Under the pieces are notes generated by a model. That model ran no database searches. It saw only the letters and a program-made list of their open reading frames with translations, and was not told where the DNA came from. Position numbers and translations under genes: made by a program. Shown piece by piece: positions 7,752 to 16,169 of a stretch of DNA of 42,420 nt (position 1 is the stretch's first letter; each line of letters opens with the position of its first letter). The DNA is from an uncultured Oscillospiraceae bacterium (lineage in GTDB: Bacteria; Bacillota; Clostridia; Oscillospirales; Oscillospiraceae), in NCBI GenBank assembly GCA_910585815.1, contig CAJUFJ010000029.1, positions 1 through 42,420 of the forward strand, in the 5' to 3' direction.

Positions 7752-8699
7752 ATGCCGGAGCAATTTGAGGTATTGCATAATCAGCCGGAGCAATGTATAA
7801 TACAGGGGAACAGGATACGGCACCCTTCTTTTATAAAATTACAAAAGGAAGCTGGTGAGATTTTGGTTCGATATCAATTCAGCAGCTCCGGTACACCGGA
7901 GCTGCCGGGGCACACCGGGCCCCGGCTGAGTTACATCGCCAAGGATCAGTTTTCCTCCGACTGGAACTCAGAGCTGCACACCCACAGCTGCGCGGAGCTG
8001 TTTTTTATCCTGGACGGACACGGACATTTCCGCACGCTGTATGAGGAGTTCCCCATCTCCTTTCAGGACCTGCTTATCGTCAACGCCAACATCCCCCACA
8101 CCGAGGTCAGCTCCCTGAAAAGTCCCCTTCAGTACATTGTCCTGGGGATCGAGGGCCTGAAGGCCGCCTCCCCCGAGGCGGGGTACATCATGCTCCACCT
8201 CCACGACGGCTGGACCGAGCTGAACAGCTGCGTGGACCTGATGCTCCAGGAGTCCGCCAAAACCCTTCCCGGCCACGAGGACGTCTGCCGGCATCTGCTG
8301 GAGGTGGTGCTCATTCAGCTGGGGCGGCATCAGGACCTGTCCTTCTCCGGCGAGACCCCGGGCCCCAGGGCCAGCAAGGAGTGCGAACTGATACGCCGCT
8401 ACATCGACAACCATTTTAAAGAGGACCTCACCCTGGATCACCTGGCAAAGCTGGCCCATCTGAACAAATATTACCTGTCCCACTCCTTCCGCCGGGAATT
8501 TGGCACCTCCCCCATCAACTACCTGATCTCCCGGCGGGTGGAGGAGAGCCGGTTCCTGCTGCGAAAAACTGACCACCCCCTCTCCCTCATCGCCGAGATT
8601 CTGGGTTTTTCCTCCCTGAGCTACTTCTCTCAGTGCTTCCGCCGGGTGGAAGGAATCAGCCCCACCGAGTACCGCAAACAGATTCGGAAAAATTCGTAA
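7752..8699 (+). CDS. AraC-family transcriptional regulator (cupin plus double HTH)
   Basis: A 315-residue protein with an N-terminal cupin-like sensor domain (about 50-150, HTHSCAELFFILDGHGHF) and a C-terminal AraC DNA-binding domain (about 215-312). The two helix-turn-helices are LDHLAKLAHLNKYYLSHSF and the signature PLSLIAEILGFSSLSYFSQCF. It most likely senses a sugar and activates the divergent ABC/GH112/kduI operon. The start is uncertain: ATG 7752 lacks a ribosome site, and a good promoter (TTGCAT 7773-7778, 17 bases, TATAAT 7796-7801) lies inside the reading frame. The real product may therefore begin downstream, near residue 38 (TTG at 7863). Confidence 0.9.
   Translation: MPEQFEVLHNQPEQCIIQGNRIRHPSFIKLQKEAGEILVRYQFSSSGTPELPGHTGPRLSYIAKDQFSSDWNSELHTHSCAELFFILDGHGHFRTLYEEFPISFQDLLIVNANIPHTEVSSLKSPLQYIVLGIEGLKAASPEAGYIMLHLHDGWTELNSCVDLMLQESAKTLPGHEDVCRHLLEVVLIQLGRHQDLSFSGETPGPRASKECELIRRYIDNHFKEDLTLDHLAKLAHLNKYYLSHSFRREFGTSPINYLISRRVEESRFLLRKTDHPLSLIAEILGFSSLSYFSQCFRRVEGISPTEYRKQIRKNS
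7773..7801 (+). promoter_or_regulatory. Promoter-like TTGCAT-17-TATAAT inside the annotated araC-type start, with flanking direct repeats
   Basis: A near-consensus sigma-A promoter: -35 TTGCAT at 7773-7778, a 17-base spacer and -10 TATAAT at 7796-7801. An 11-base direct repeat GCCGGAGCAAT occurs at 7754-7764 and 7784-7794, exactly 30 bases apart (about three helical turns). The copies lie just upstream of the -35 and in the spacer. This is a plausible autoregulatory AraC-dimer site. Confidence 0.5.
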
Positions 8700-8721
8700 G
8701 TCTGCAAACGCAGACGGCCCA

Positions 8722-8760
8722 TAAAACCAGCGGGAGCCGGATTACCCGGCTCCCGCTGGT
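8722..8760. terminator. Convergent terminator between araC-type gene and GH32 operon
   Basis: A perfect 15-bp stem (8726-8740 with 8746-8760) around a 5-base loop. The minus-strand side continues into TTTTAT, so it should stop the GH32-operon transcript that ends at 8786. It can also fold in the plus-strand transcript, which lacks a T-run. Confidence 0.8.
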
Positions 8761-8785
8761 CGTTATCCTGACCGCCCCAACCATG

Positions 8786-10288
8786 TCAGGGCGCATCCTT
8801 CGGATCGAATATCAGGTCATACTTTTCCACATCCAGCAGGGCGGAGCCGCCGGCCTCAAAGGTGATGGCCTCCGCCTCCTGCCGGGTGTAGATCACGGTG
8901 CTGGCGGCCTGTTCGCCGTCGTTGACGAACACCTCCACGCTGAACCGGTCCAGGATGATGCGCAGCTTGATTGCGCCGTCCCCGGGCCGCACCAGAAATT
9001 TGCGCGTATGGACGATATCGTGGGGCAGGCCGCTGTGGGTCCGGTCCAGCTTCAGAACGCCCTCGTCGGGGCGGTACTGGAGCCTGGTCTCATACTGTTC
9101 ATCCTTGGCCACCCGAATTTGGAACCAACGATACAAGTCGGGTCCGGTGGGCCGGACGGTGACCGTCATGTCCAGCACCCGGCCCCGGACCCCGGGCAGG
9201 CTGACCTCCCCGCTGACGGGGACACCGGTGTGCTTCACGCAGCCCTTTCGGTAGTGCTCCAGCTCCCGGACCGGCACCTGATACAACCGCCCGTCCCGCA
9301 CCGAAAGCTCCCGGGGCAAGGTCATCTGCCCAAACCAGCGGCAGTGGGCGGGCTTGGCCCCCGCCGAGGCCCAGTTCTGCATCCACGCAATCATGACCCG
9401 CCGCCCGTCGGCCGTCAGCAGGGTCTGGGGGGCGTAGAAGTCCAGGCCGTAGTCGATGGCCTGGGCGTGCCGGCGCACAAAGTTGCCGCTCCCGGGCTCA
9501 CAGTCACCGATGAGGCACACGGTGCCGTTGCCTGTGTGGAACTCCAGCCCCTCCGGGTCCATCTCCTGGGGGCTGACAATCAGCACTTGTCTGCCGTCCA
9601 GCGGAAAGAAGTCGGGGCACTCCCACATCTTGCCGTACCGGTTACAGGAGCAGTCCAGGGTGCGGACAAACTCCCAATGGAGGCAGTCCGCACTGCGGTA
9701 CAGCAGGATGGCGCCGCTGTCGTCCTCGGTGCGGTTTCCGATTGCGGCCCGGTAGGTCCCGTCCCCCTCACGCCACAGCTTCGGGTCCCGGAAGTCGATG
9801 GCGCTGCCTCCCTGAGGCAGGTCATCCACGGTTAAAACAGGGTTGCCCGGATACTTTTCATAGTCCACCCCGTCCCCGATGGCCAGGCACTGGGTCTGGA
9901 TGTCCTGTAAGTAGCCGTCGGCGTTGTGGCCCCTTCTCACGCCGGTGTACATCAGCAGCTGCCGCCCGTCGGGCAGCTCCACCGCCCCGCCGGAGAAGCA
10001 CCCGAAGGCGTCGTAATCCTGGTCGGGGGCCAGGGCCACGGGCAGCCGCTCCCAGTGGAGGAAGTCCCTGGATTTCAGGTGCCCCCAGTGCATGGGGCCC
10101 CACTCGTTGGAGTAGGGGTGGTACTGAAAAAACAGGTGGCACTCCCCCTTGTAGAGGGAAAAGCCGTTGGGGTCGTTCATCCAGCCGATGGCGGGGGTGG
10201 CATGGAAAAGGGGGCGCTCGCGGTCCGGGATGTGGGGGCCGTACTGGGCCTCAAACGCCCGGGCCTCTTGCAGCGGTTCACTGGTCAT
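8786..10288 (-). CDS. GH32 beta-fructosidase / sucrose(-6-phosphate) hydrolase
   Basis: A 500-residue intracellular enzyme without signal peptide. It carries the three GH32 motifs: WMNDPNG (36-42, nucleophile Asp39), FRDPK (166-170, Asp168 stabiliser) and WECPDFF (222-228, Glu223 acid/base), then a C-terminal beta-sandwich (about 350-495). It hydrolyses terminal fructose from sucrose, sucrose 6-phosphate or short fructans. Import here is by an ABC system rather than a PTS, which favours unphosphorylated substrate. Its ATG overlaps the upstream GH13 stop by four bases (ATGA), showing translational coupling, and GGAGG lies 7 bases upstream. It is the last gene of the operon. Confidence 0.93.
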   Translation of the reverse strand: MTSEPLQEARAFEAQYGPHIPDRERPLFHATPAIGWMNDPNGFSLYKGECHLFFQYHPYSNEWGPMHWGHLKSRDFLHWERLPVALAPDQDYDAFGCFSGGAVELPDGRQLLMYTGVRRGHNADGYLQDIQTQCLAIGDGVDYEKYPGNPVLTVDDLPQGGSAIDFRDPKLWREGDGTYRAAIGNRTEDDSGAILLYRSADCLHWEFVRTLDCSCNRYGKMWECPDFFPLDGRQVLIVSPQEMDPEGLEFHTGNGTVCLIGDCEPGSGNFVRRHAQAIDYGLDFYAPQTLLTADGRRVMIAWMQNWASAGAKPAHCRWFGQMTLPRELSVRDGRLYQVPVRELEHYRKGCVKHTGVPVSGEVSLPGVRGRVLDMTVTVRPTGPDLYRWFQIRVAKDEQYETRLQYRPDEGVLKLDRTHSGLPHDIVHTRKFLVRPGDGAIKLRIILDRFSVEVFVNDGEQAASTVIYTRQEAEAITFEAGGSALLDVEKYDLIFDPKDAP

Positions 10289-11601
10289 AGAGCTTCCTCC
10301 GCGCCGCAGCCGGCCTGGCCGCGGCTCTCAAAGATAATGGGCCGGCCCTGGCAGGTGACCCGGCCGAATTTCACCTCGACGCTGCCGCCGTCGGCCAGAT
10401 TGGGGTAGGTCCCGTCGGGGACGTCCACCGCCACCAGGCCGCGGTTCCCCTTCAGGCTGAAAATGCCGGTGAGCCGGTCCTGACCCCGGCGGTGCTCCGC
10501 CAGGAGGATATCTCCGGGCAGGGCCCGGACCTGGTACACGCTGTCGGTGAGCAGCGGATGCCCCTTCAGCCGGTAGAGCCGCCGCAGCAGCTCCGTCCGG
10601 TCCGGCCCGGCGGTCCAGTTGACAGGGTCCTTCTCAAAGAGCTCGGGCAGGTGGGTGCAGCCCGCCTCCTGTCCCCCGTAGAGCAGGGTCATCCCCTTCT
10701 GGAAGTAGAGGAAGGCGGTCCAGTTCACCAGGGCACCCTCCCCGGGGATGGCGGCCGCGGCCCGGAGGCGGTCGTGGTTCTCCAGAAAACGCAGCTTGAC
10801 ATAGTTGTCAGGATAGACCGCCTCCTGCCCGGAGACCGCCTCGGCGTACCGGCTCAGGGGGAGCTTTCCCTCCAGACAGTCCTGGAACACGGGGAAAATA
10901 TCGTAGTCGTAGCTAATATCGAAGGCCTGGAAGATCTCCGAATCGGACAGGGCGGTGATGCCCTGTCCCCGGGCGAAGCGGATAAACTCCGGTTCCACCG
11001 ACTCGGCCAGCCAGATACAGCCGGGGCGGACTGTCTCCACTTCCTCCCTGGCCCTGAGCCAGAAGTCCAGGGGAATCAGGGGGGCCACATCGCACCGGAA
11101 GCCGTCCACCATCCCGGCCCAGTATTTCAGGGTCTCGATCTGATAGTCCCACAGCGGCCGGTGGGAGTAGTCCAGGTCGGCCACATCGGTCCAGTCGCCC
11201 ACATGGTTGCCCAGACTGCCGTCGGCCTTGTGATAGAACCACTCCGGATGGTGTTCGGCCAGCCAGGAGTCGGGAGAGGTATGGTTATACACCACATCGA
11301 TGATACATTTCATGCCCAGGCGGTGGATGTCGTCCACCAGCCGCCGGAAATCCTCCAGGGTGCCGTAGTCCGGGTGGACCGCCCGGTAGTCCGAGATGGC
11401 GTAGGGGCTGCCCACCGTGCCCTTCCGGGCCTTGGTCCCGATGGGGTGAATGGGCATCAGCCAGATAATGTCCACCCCCAGGCTTTTGATCCGCTCCAGG
11501 TCCCGGCGGACGGCCTCAAAGGTGCCCTCCCGGCTGTGGTTGCGGACAAATACGGAGTACATCACCTGATTACGGTATTCTTTTGTTGTATTTCTCGCCA
11601 T
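10285..11601 (-). CDS. GH13 alpha-amylase-family glycosidase (cytoplasmic)
   Basis: A compact 438-residue GH13 protein with no signal peptide. The four conserved regions are present: DVVYNH (102-107), GFRCDVA with nucleophile Asp171, WLAESVE with acid/base Glu200, and FLENHD with Asp277. The short length, the absence of a clear calcium B-domain and the operon suggest an intracellular maltodextrin-type hydrolase; the exact linkage cannot be told. It starts 10 bases after the malQ stop with GGGAG upstream, and its stop overlaps the GH32 start. Confidence 0.9.
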   Translation of the reverse strand: MARNTTKEYRNQVMYSVFVRNHSREGTFEAVRRDLERIKSLGVDIIWLMPIHPIGTKARKGTVGSPYAISDYRAVHPDYGTLEDFRRLVDDIHRLGMKCIIDVVYNHTSPDSWLAEHHPEWFYHKADGSLGNHVGDWTDVADLDYSHRPLWDYQIETLKYWAGMVDGFRCDVAPLIPLDFWLRAREEVETVRPGCIWLAESVEPEFIRFARGQGITALSDSEIFQAFDISYDYDIFPVFQDCLEGKLPLSRYAEAVSGQEAVYPDNYVKLRFLENHDRLRAAAAIPGEGALVNWTAFLYFQKGMTLLYGGQEAGCTHLPELFEKDPVNWTAGPDRTELLRRLYRLKGHPLLTDSVYQVRALPGDILLAEHRRGQDRLTGIFSLKGNRGLVAVDVPDGTYPNLADGGSVEVKFGRVTCQGRPIIFESRGQAGCGAEEAL

Positions 11602-11610
11602 AACGCTCCC

Positions 11611-13116
11611 TCATTTCTTGGACATTTTTGCCTGGGGCAGGCGCTGATAGACCCGCGTCTCCCGGTACAGCCGGCGGGCCAGCTTCTCATCAAAGACGCC
11701 GGGCAGGGCGCGCCACTGCCAGTTGTTCCCCAGGGTGGACGGGGTATTGATCCGGGCCTCGCTGCCCAGGCCCAGCAGGTCCTGGAACTGCATCACCGCC
11801 AGCTCGGCGGGGGAGGACCACGCGGTGCGCATCATCCCCCAGTGGTAGCCCTCCCGGCTGGAGAGACGGAGATAGGCCTTGGCATAGGCCCTGTCCTCCT
11901 TGAGGGCGGAGGCCATCCAGCCCTGGACGGTGTCGTTGTCGTGGGTGCCGGTGTAGACCACGCAGTGGATGGGGTAGCGGTAGGGCAGGTGGTAGACGCT
12001 GTCCGCGTCCCGGCTGTCAAAGGCCATTTCCAGCACCTTCATGCCCGGGTAGCCCGAGTCCTTCAGCAGCTTGCGCACCGAGGGGGTGAGAAAGCCCAGG
12101 TCCTCAGCGATGATGTCCTTTTTGCCCAGGGCCCTGTTTACCGCCTTGAAAAAGTCGATGCCCGGGCCGGACTTCCACCGGCCCCGCTGGGCGTTGCTGT
12201 CCCCGTAGGGGACGGCGAAATACTGGTCAAAGCCCCGGAAGTGGTCGATGCGCAGGGTGTCGTACAGCTGGAACTGGAAGGCGATCCTCCGCAGCCACCA
12301 GGCGTAGCCCTCCTCCTTCATCCGCTCCCAGTCAAACAGCGGGTTGCCCCACAGCTGGCCATCGGCGGAAAAGCCGTCGGGGGGGCAGCCGGCCACCTCG
12401 GTGGGCAGGCCGTCTCCGTCCAGCTGGAACTGGTCCCGGTTGGCCCACACGTCGGCGCTGTCCAGGGCCACATAGATGGGCAGGTCGCCGATGATGGACA
12501 GCCCTAAGCGGTTGGCGTACTGCTTCAACGCCCGCCACTGGCTGAAAAAGAGGTACTGGACCGCCTTCCAGAAGGCCACATCCCCGGCCAGCTCCTGCCG
12601 GGCCGCCTCCAGGGCGGCGGGCTGGCGCAGGCGCAGCTCCCGGGGCCACTGGAACCAGGCAGCCCCGTCATGCCGGCTTTTTAAAGCCATAAACAGGGCG
12701 TAGTCCTCCAGCCAGTCCTGCTGCTCCTGGCAGAAGGCGGCAAATTCAGGGATATCTCGGGCCAGCAGGCGGTCACAGGCCCTGCTCAGCACGGGGTAGC
12801 GGGTTTTGTACATCAGCCCGTAGTCCACCCGCGCCGGGTCGGCGCCCCAATCCAGGTTCCGGTACTCCCCGGGCTCCAGCAGGCCTTCCTCCGCCAGCAG
12901 GTCCAGGTCGATAAAGTAGGGATTGCCGGCAAAGGAGGAGTAGGATTGATAGGGGGAGTCGCCGTAGCTGGTGGGGCCTACGGGGAGGAGCTGCCAGCAG
13001 CTCTGGCCGCCGGTAGCTAAAAAATCGGCGAATTTCCGGGCCTCTGCCCCCAGCGTACCAATCCCGTACGGGGAGGGCAGGGAGAAAATCGGCATAAGAA
13101 TTCCTGCTTTTCTCAC
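11611..13116 (-). CDS. malQ: 4-alpha-glucanotransferase (MalQ, GH77)
   Basis: A 501-residue amylomaltase, full family length, that transfers maltodextrin segments between alpha-1,4-glucans in the cytoplasm. The GH77 hallmarks are present: an N-terminal SLPSPYGIGTLG substrate motif, nucleophile Asp291 in RIDHFRGFDQYF, acid/base Glu338 in IIAEDLG and Asp393 in GTHDND. The start is GTG 13116 (MRKAGILMPIF), with AGGTGA 7 bases upstream. It lies between the LacI regulator gene and the GH13 gene in one operon, so imported maltooligosaccharides are processed together by MalQ and GH13. Confidence 0.97.
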   Translation of the reverse strand: MRKAGILMPIFSLPSPYGIGTLGAEARKFADFLATGGQSCWQLLPVGPTSYGDSPYQSYSSFAGNPYFIDLDLLAEEGLLEPGEYRNLDWGADPARVDYGLMYKTRYPVLSRACDRLLARDIPEFAAFCQEQQDWLEDYALFMALKSRHDGAAWFQWPRELRLRQPAALEAARQELAGDVAFWKAVQYLFFSQWRALKQYANRLGLSIIGDLPIYVALDSADVWANRDQFQLDGDGLPTEVAGCPPDGFSADGQLWGNPLFDWERMKEEGYAWWLRRIAFQFQLYDTLRIDHFRGFDQYFAVPYGDSNAQRGRWKSGPGIDFFKAVNRALGKKDIIAEDLGFLTPSVRKLLKDSGYPGMKVLEMAFDSRDADSVYHLPYRYPIHCVVYTGTHDNDTVQGWMASALKEDRAYAKAYLRLSSREGYHWGMMRTAWSSPAELAVMQFQDLLGLGSEARINTPSTLGNNWQWRALPGVFDEKLARRLYRETRVYQRLPQAKMSKK

Positions 13117-13142
13117 GTTTTTTCACCTGTTTCTAGTAAGGT

Positions 13143-13168
13143 AAAGGGCCGCCGTCAGGCGGCCCTTT
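13143..13168 (-). terminator. Hairpin after the lacI-type gene
   Basis: A perfect 11-bp inverted repeat (13143-13153 and 13158-13168) with a 4-base loop lies just after the LacI-type stop and before the malQ ribosome site. The minus-strand tail (TTTACCTTAC) is only moderately T-rich. It is probably a partial terminator, so malQ may be read through at reduced level. Confidence 0.55.
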
Positions 13169-13170
13169 CA

Positions 13171-14178
13171 TCATCTGAGCTGAGCGACGCTCTCTCCCTC
13201 CACCAGGTGGAAGGGAACCAGTCCGTGCACAGAGGGACTTCTGCGCAGGATGCTCCGCAGGAGGGCGTCCACCCCCCGCTCGGCCAGCTGCTGGATATCC
13301 TGGCGGACGGTGGTAAGCCGGGGCAGAAAATACTGCCCCGCCGTAATGCCGTCGTAGCCCACCACGGAGATATCTCCCGGGACCTGCCTGCCCAGGTCGG
13401 CCAGGGCCCGGATCGCCCCCATGGCCATCACGTCGCTGACGGCGAAGATGGCCGTAAGGTCGGGGCACCGCTCCAGCAGCACCTTGGTGGCGGCGTAGGC
13501 CTCCGGCATGGAGTAGCGGCAGGGTTCGCACTGCCGGTCCACGTCGAAGGGCAGTCCCAGGCGCTGACAGGCGTCCCGGCAGCCACTGAGGCGGCTGTAG
13601 CTGATCTGGGAACAGGACCAGTTGCCCCCCAGCAGGCCGATGTGGGTGTGCCCCTTGGCCGCCAGCAGCTCCACCACCTGCTGGGCGGCCAGATGGTCGT
13701 CAGTGGTGAAGGAGGAGAGGTTGGGAAAGCCCAGCTCCTGGGCCGTATTGGTCAGCAGCACGCAGGGCACGGCAACCGAGGCGAAGCCCGCCTCAAACAG
13801 CTCCAGGTCGCCCCCCAGGAACAAAATCCCCATGGGCCGGCGCTCCCGGCACAGCTGGCAGGCGTAGGCCACCTCGTTGGCGTCCTCGTCCAGGTAGTAG
13901 ACGGCGGCATCTTGGCCGGCGTCTCGTAGCAGGGCCTGCACCTTCTCCACCAAATCGGCAAAAAGCATATTCATAATCCCTTTGACAATGATGGCGATGC
14001 TGGTGCTGGACTGCTGCTTTAGGTGTTTGGCGTTGTTGTTGGGCTGAAAGCCCTGCTCCTCCACCACGGCCAGCACTTTCCGCCTGGTCTCATCGCTGAC
14101 GTCGGGGTGGTCATTGAGCACGCGGGACACAGTGGCCACGCCGCATCCGGACAGTTTGGCAATATCCTTAATGGTCAC
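13171..14178 (-). CDS. LacI-family transcriptional regulator
   Basis: A 335-residue repressor with the LacI helix-turn-helix at the very N-terminus (TIKDIAKLSGCGVATVSRVLN), a hinge helix (about 45-55) and a periplasmic-binding-like sensor domain from about 60. The start is GTG 14178 with AGAGGG 7 bases upstream. It has its own promoter just after the permease gene. It most likely controls the alpha-glucoside importer promoter at 17559-17616 and perhaps the GH31 gene, both of which carry LacI-type palindromes with a central CG or C. Its effector is presumably a maltodextrin or other alpha-glucoside. Confidence 0.92.
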   Translation of the reverse strand: MTIKDIAKLSGCGVATVSRVLNDHPDVSDETRRKVLAVVEEQGFQPNNNAKHLKQQSSTSIAIIVKGIMNMLFADLVEKVQALLRDAGQDAAVYYLDEDANEVAYACQLCRERRPMGILFLGGDLELFEAGFASVAVPCVLLTNTAQELGFPNLSSFTTDDHLAAQQVVELLAAKGHTHIGLLGGNWSCSQISYSRLSGCRDACQRLGLPFDVDRQCEPCRYSMPEAYAATKVLLERCPDLTAIFAVSDVMAMGAIRALADLGRQVPGDISVVGYDGITAGQYFLPRLTTVRQDIQQLAERGVDALLRSILRRSPSVHGLVPFHLVEGESVAQLR

Positions 14179-14208
14179 TTCATATCCCTCTTTTCATTCA
14201 GCCCAACG

Positions 14209-14237
14209 ATTTTAGCACATTTAGGGTCAGAACGCAA
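14209..14237 (-). promoter_or_regulatory. Promoter of the lacI-type gene
   Basis: On the minus strand TTGCGT (14232-14237), a 17-base spacer and TAAAAT (14209-14214) precede the GTG start by about 30 bases. It lies immediately downstream of the frameshifted permease stop. It would let the regulator and malQ-GH13-GH32 be transcribed independently of the importer. Confidence 0.6.
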
Positions 14238-14240
14238 GAC

Positions 14241-15102
14241 TCAGCCCTTCACCGCGCCAGCGGCTACGCCCGCGATGATGTGCTTCTGGCAGGTGAGGTA
14301 GAACACAATCACCGGGATAATGGACAGCAGGATCAGGGCCATAGTGGCGCCCAGGTCCACGGTGCCGTAGCTGCCCTTCAGGTACTGGATGTGGATGGGG
14401 ATGGTGCGGTACAGGTTCTTGTCCAGCACCAGGTAGGGCAGGAGGAAGTCGTTCCACACCCACATAATCTCCAGAATCCCCCACAGACACCATGGTGGGC
14501 TTGAGCATGGGCACCACCACGGAGAAGTAGGTGCGCAGGGGCCCGCAGCCGTCGATGGCGGCGGCCTCCTCAATCTCCAGGGGGATGGACTTGACAAAGC
14601 CCACAAACATGAAGATGGCCAGCCCCGCGCCAAAGCCCAGGTAGATGATGGGGATGGTCCAGGGGGTGTTCAGGTGGAGGGTGTTGGCCGTCTTGGACAG
14701 GGTAAACATGACCATCTGGAAGGGGACCACCATGGAGAACACGCACAGGAAGTACAGCGCCTTGCAGAACAGGGAGTTTACCCGGGCAATATACCAGGCG
14801 GCCATGGAGGTGCACAGCAGGATGAGGGCGGTGGACAGGAGGGTAATCACCACGCTGTAGAGCACCGACTTGGCGAAGGGGTAGTTGCCGAAGGTCATGC
14901 CCTTGATGAAGTTCTCAAACCCGGCCCACATATTGCCGGTGGGCAGGGCGAAGGTATCGGTTTTGACAAAGGTGTTCAGCTTGAAGGAGTTGATCACCAC
15001 CGCTACCACAGGCAGCACATAGATGACGCAGATGACGGCCAGCACGGTGGACAGGATGGTCTTGCGGCGGGCCTCGGCGGAGAGCGTTTTCTTGGCGTTC
15101 AT
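14241..15102 (-). pseudogene. ABC sugar permease (MalG type), frameshifted in a G5 run
   Basis: The first about 205 codons encode a normal CUT1 permease (start MNAKKTLSAEARRK, EAA loop EEAAAIDGCGPLRTYF, then PMLKPTMVSVG). At the five-G run (plus strand CCCCC 14478-14482) the frame is lost and nonsense follows. The neighbouring frame continues exactly where the family should, with ILEIMWVWNDFLLPYL and the ending AGVAAGAVKG, stopping at TGA 14241-14243. Removing one G restores a full gene of about 286 residues. It is either a recent mutation or a homopolymer sequencing error. The ATG overlaps the upstream permease stop in a TAATG junction. Confidence 0.88.
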
Positions 15103-16004
15103 TACTGCTGTACCTCCTTTTTGCGTGTGTAGCCCAGCTGGAGCAGGCCCAGTCCGGCCACCAGGATGAAGAATACCACAGCCTTGGCCTGGGCGACGCC
15201 CTGGGAGGACCCGCCGGAGGCGTTAAAGGTATTGAAGATGTTCAGGGCCAGCATCTCGGTGGTCTTGATGGTGGTACCGCCGGGCTGGATGATGAAGGGC
15301 TGGCCGCCGGTGAGGGCCAGGTTCTGGTCAAAAAGCTTGAAGCCGTTGGTCAGGGACAGGAACATGCAGATGGTGATGGAGGGCATCACATTGGGGATGG
15401 TCACCTTGAACAGGGTCTGGGTACGGGTGGCGCCGTCGATGCGGGCCGCCTCCAGCATCTCCCCGGGAACGTTTTGCAGCCCCGCGATGTAGATAATCAT
15501 CATGTAGCCGACCTGCTGCCAGCACATGAGGATAATCAGGCCCCAGAAGCCGTACTTGCTCTCCAGCAGGATGGAGGTGGACCACCAGCTGAGGATGCCG
15601 TCGAAGATCATGGACCAGATATAGCCCAGCACGATGCCGCCGATGAGGTTGGGCATGAAGAATACGGTGCGGAACAGATTGCTGCCCTTGATGCCCTGGG
15701 TGAGGAAATAGGCCACGGCGAAGGCCAGCACGTTAATCAGCACCAGGGACACCACGGTAAACATGGTGGTGTACCAGAAGGCGTGGCGGAAGCCCACGTC
15801 GCTAAACGCCTTGACATAGTTATCCAGGCCGATAAATTTTGCGTTGGAGATGGTCTTGAACCGGCACAGGGACAGCCAGATGCCCTGGAGGAAGGGCCAG
15901 ATGAAGCCGATGATAAAGGCCGCCGTCACCGGCCCCAGGAAGAATAGCCCCCATCGCCGGGTGGCCCGCTGGACAGAGTTGCTGCTGGTGATCTTCATTT
16001 TCAC
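15102..16004 (-). CDS. ABC sugar transporter permease (MalF type)
   Basis: A 300-residue CUT1 permease with six hydrophobic segments (the first at about 18-40) and the EAA loop LEAARIDGATRTQTLF. It is the partner of the frameshifted permease encoded downstream and of the lipoprotein encoded upstream. The start is ATG 16004 (MKMKITSSNSVQ), and AAGGAG lies upstream on the minus strand. If the partner permease is truly broken, this importer would be inactive unless another MalG-type subunit substitutes. No ATPase gene is present. Confidence 0.93.
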   Translation of the reverse strand: MKMKITSSNSVQRATRRWGLFFLGPVTAAFIIGFIWPFLQGIWLSLCRFKTISNAKFIGLDNYVKAFSDVGFRHAFWYTTMFTVVSLVLINVLAFAVAYFLTQGIKGSNLFRTVFFMPNLIGGIVLGYIWSMIFDGILSWWSTSILLESKYGFWGLIILMCWQQVGYMMIIYIAGLQNVPGEMLEAARIDGATRTQTLFKVTIPNVMPSITICMFLSLTNGFKLFDQNLALTGGQPFIIQPGGTTIKTTEMLALNIFNTFNASGGSSQGVAQAKAVVFFILVAGLGLLQLGYTRKKEVQQ

Positions 16005-16027
16005 GGTATCAGCTCCTTAATCTTTTT

Positions 16028-16105
16028 TGTAGGGGCGCATAGTATGCGCCTGCTTTTGCACAGTGTACAGTGTGGAGTTGCGGGCGGATGGTATCCGCCC
16101 CTACA
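16028..16105. repeat. 78-bp hairpin element with TGTAGGGGCG / CGCCCCTACA ends
   Basis: A small element whose ends are a perfect 10-base terminal inverted repeat (TGTAGGGGCG 16028-16037, CGCCCCTACA 16096-16105). Each half also carries its own short palindrome (GGCGCATA/TATGCGCC at 16034-16050; GGGCGGAT/ATCCGCCC at 16082-16100). It resembles the small non-coding hairpin repeats common in gut Clostridia. A half-copy with the same CGCCCCTACA end lies at 24763-24786. Confidence 0.6.
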
Positions 16106-16110
16106 AGCAG

Positions 16111-16141
16111 AAAACCGGGGCGGGCGAAGTGCCCGCCCCGG
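16111..16141 (-). terminator. Hairpin with T-run after the second binding-protein gene
   Basis: A perfect 11-bp GC stem (16115-16125 and 16131-16141) with a 5-base loop, followed on the minus strand by TTTT. It lies between the binding-protein stop (16170) and the permease genes. It probably terminates most transcripts, so the binding protein is made in excess. Confidence 0.75.
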
Positions 16142-16169
16142 CTTACAGGAAAAGCGTGTGGGTTTCAGA

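Noticed and set aside
10492..12507. 671-codon plus-strand frame over the GH13 and malQ genes
   Set aside because: It crosses two genes on the other strand, has no domain pattern and has the composition of an antisense frame.
14241..15102. Programmed ribosomal frameshifting in the permease gene
   Set aside because: Restoration needs +1 at a plain G5 run, without a slippery heptamer, downstream pseudoknot or rare-codon/stop signal; mutation or sequencing error is simpler.
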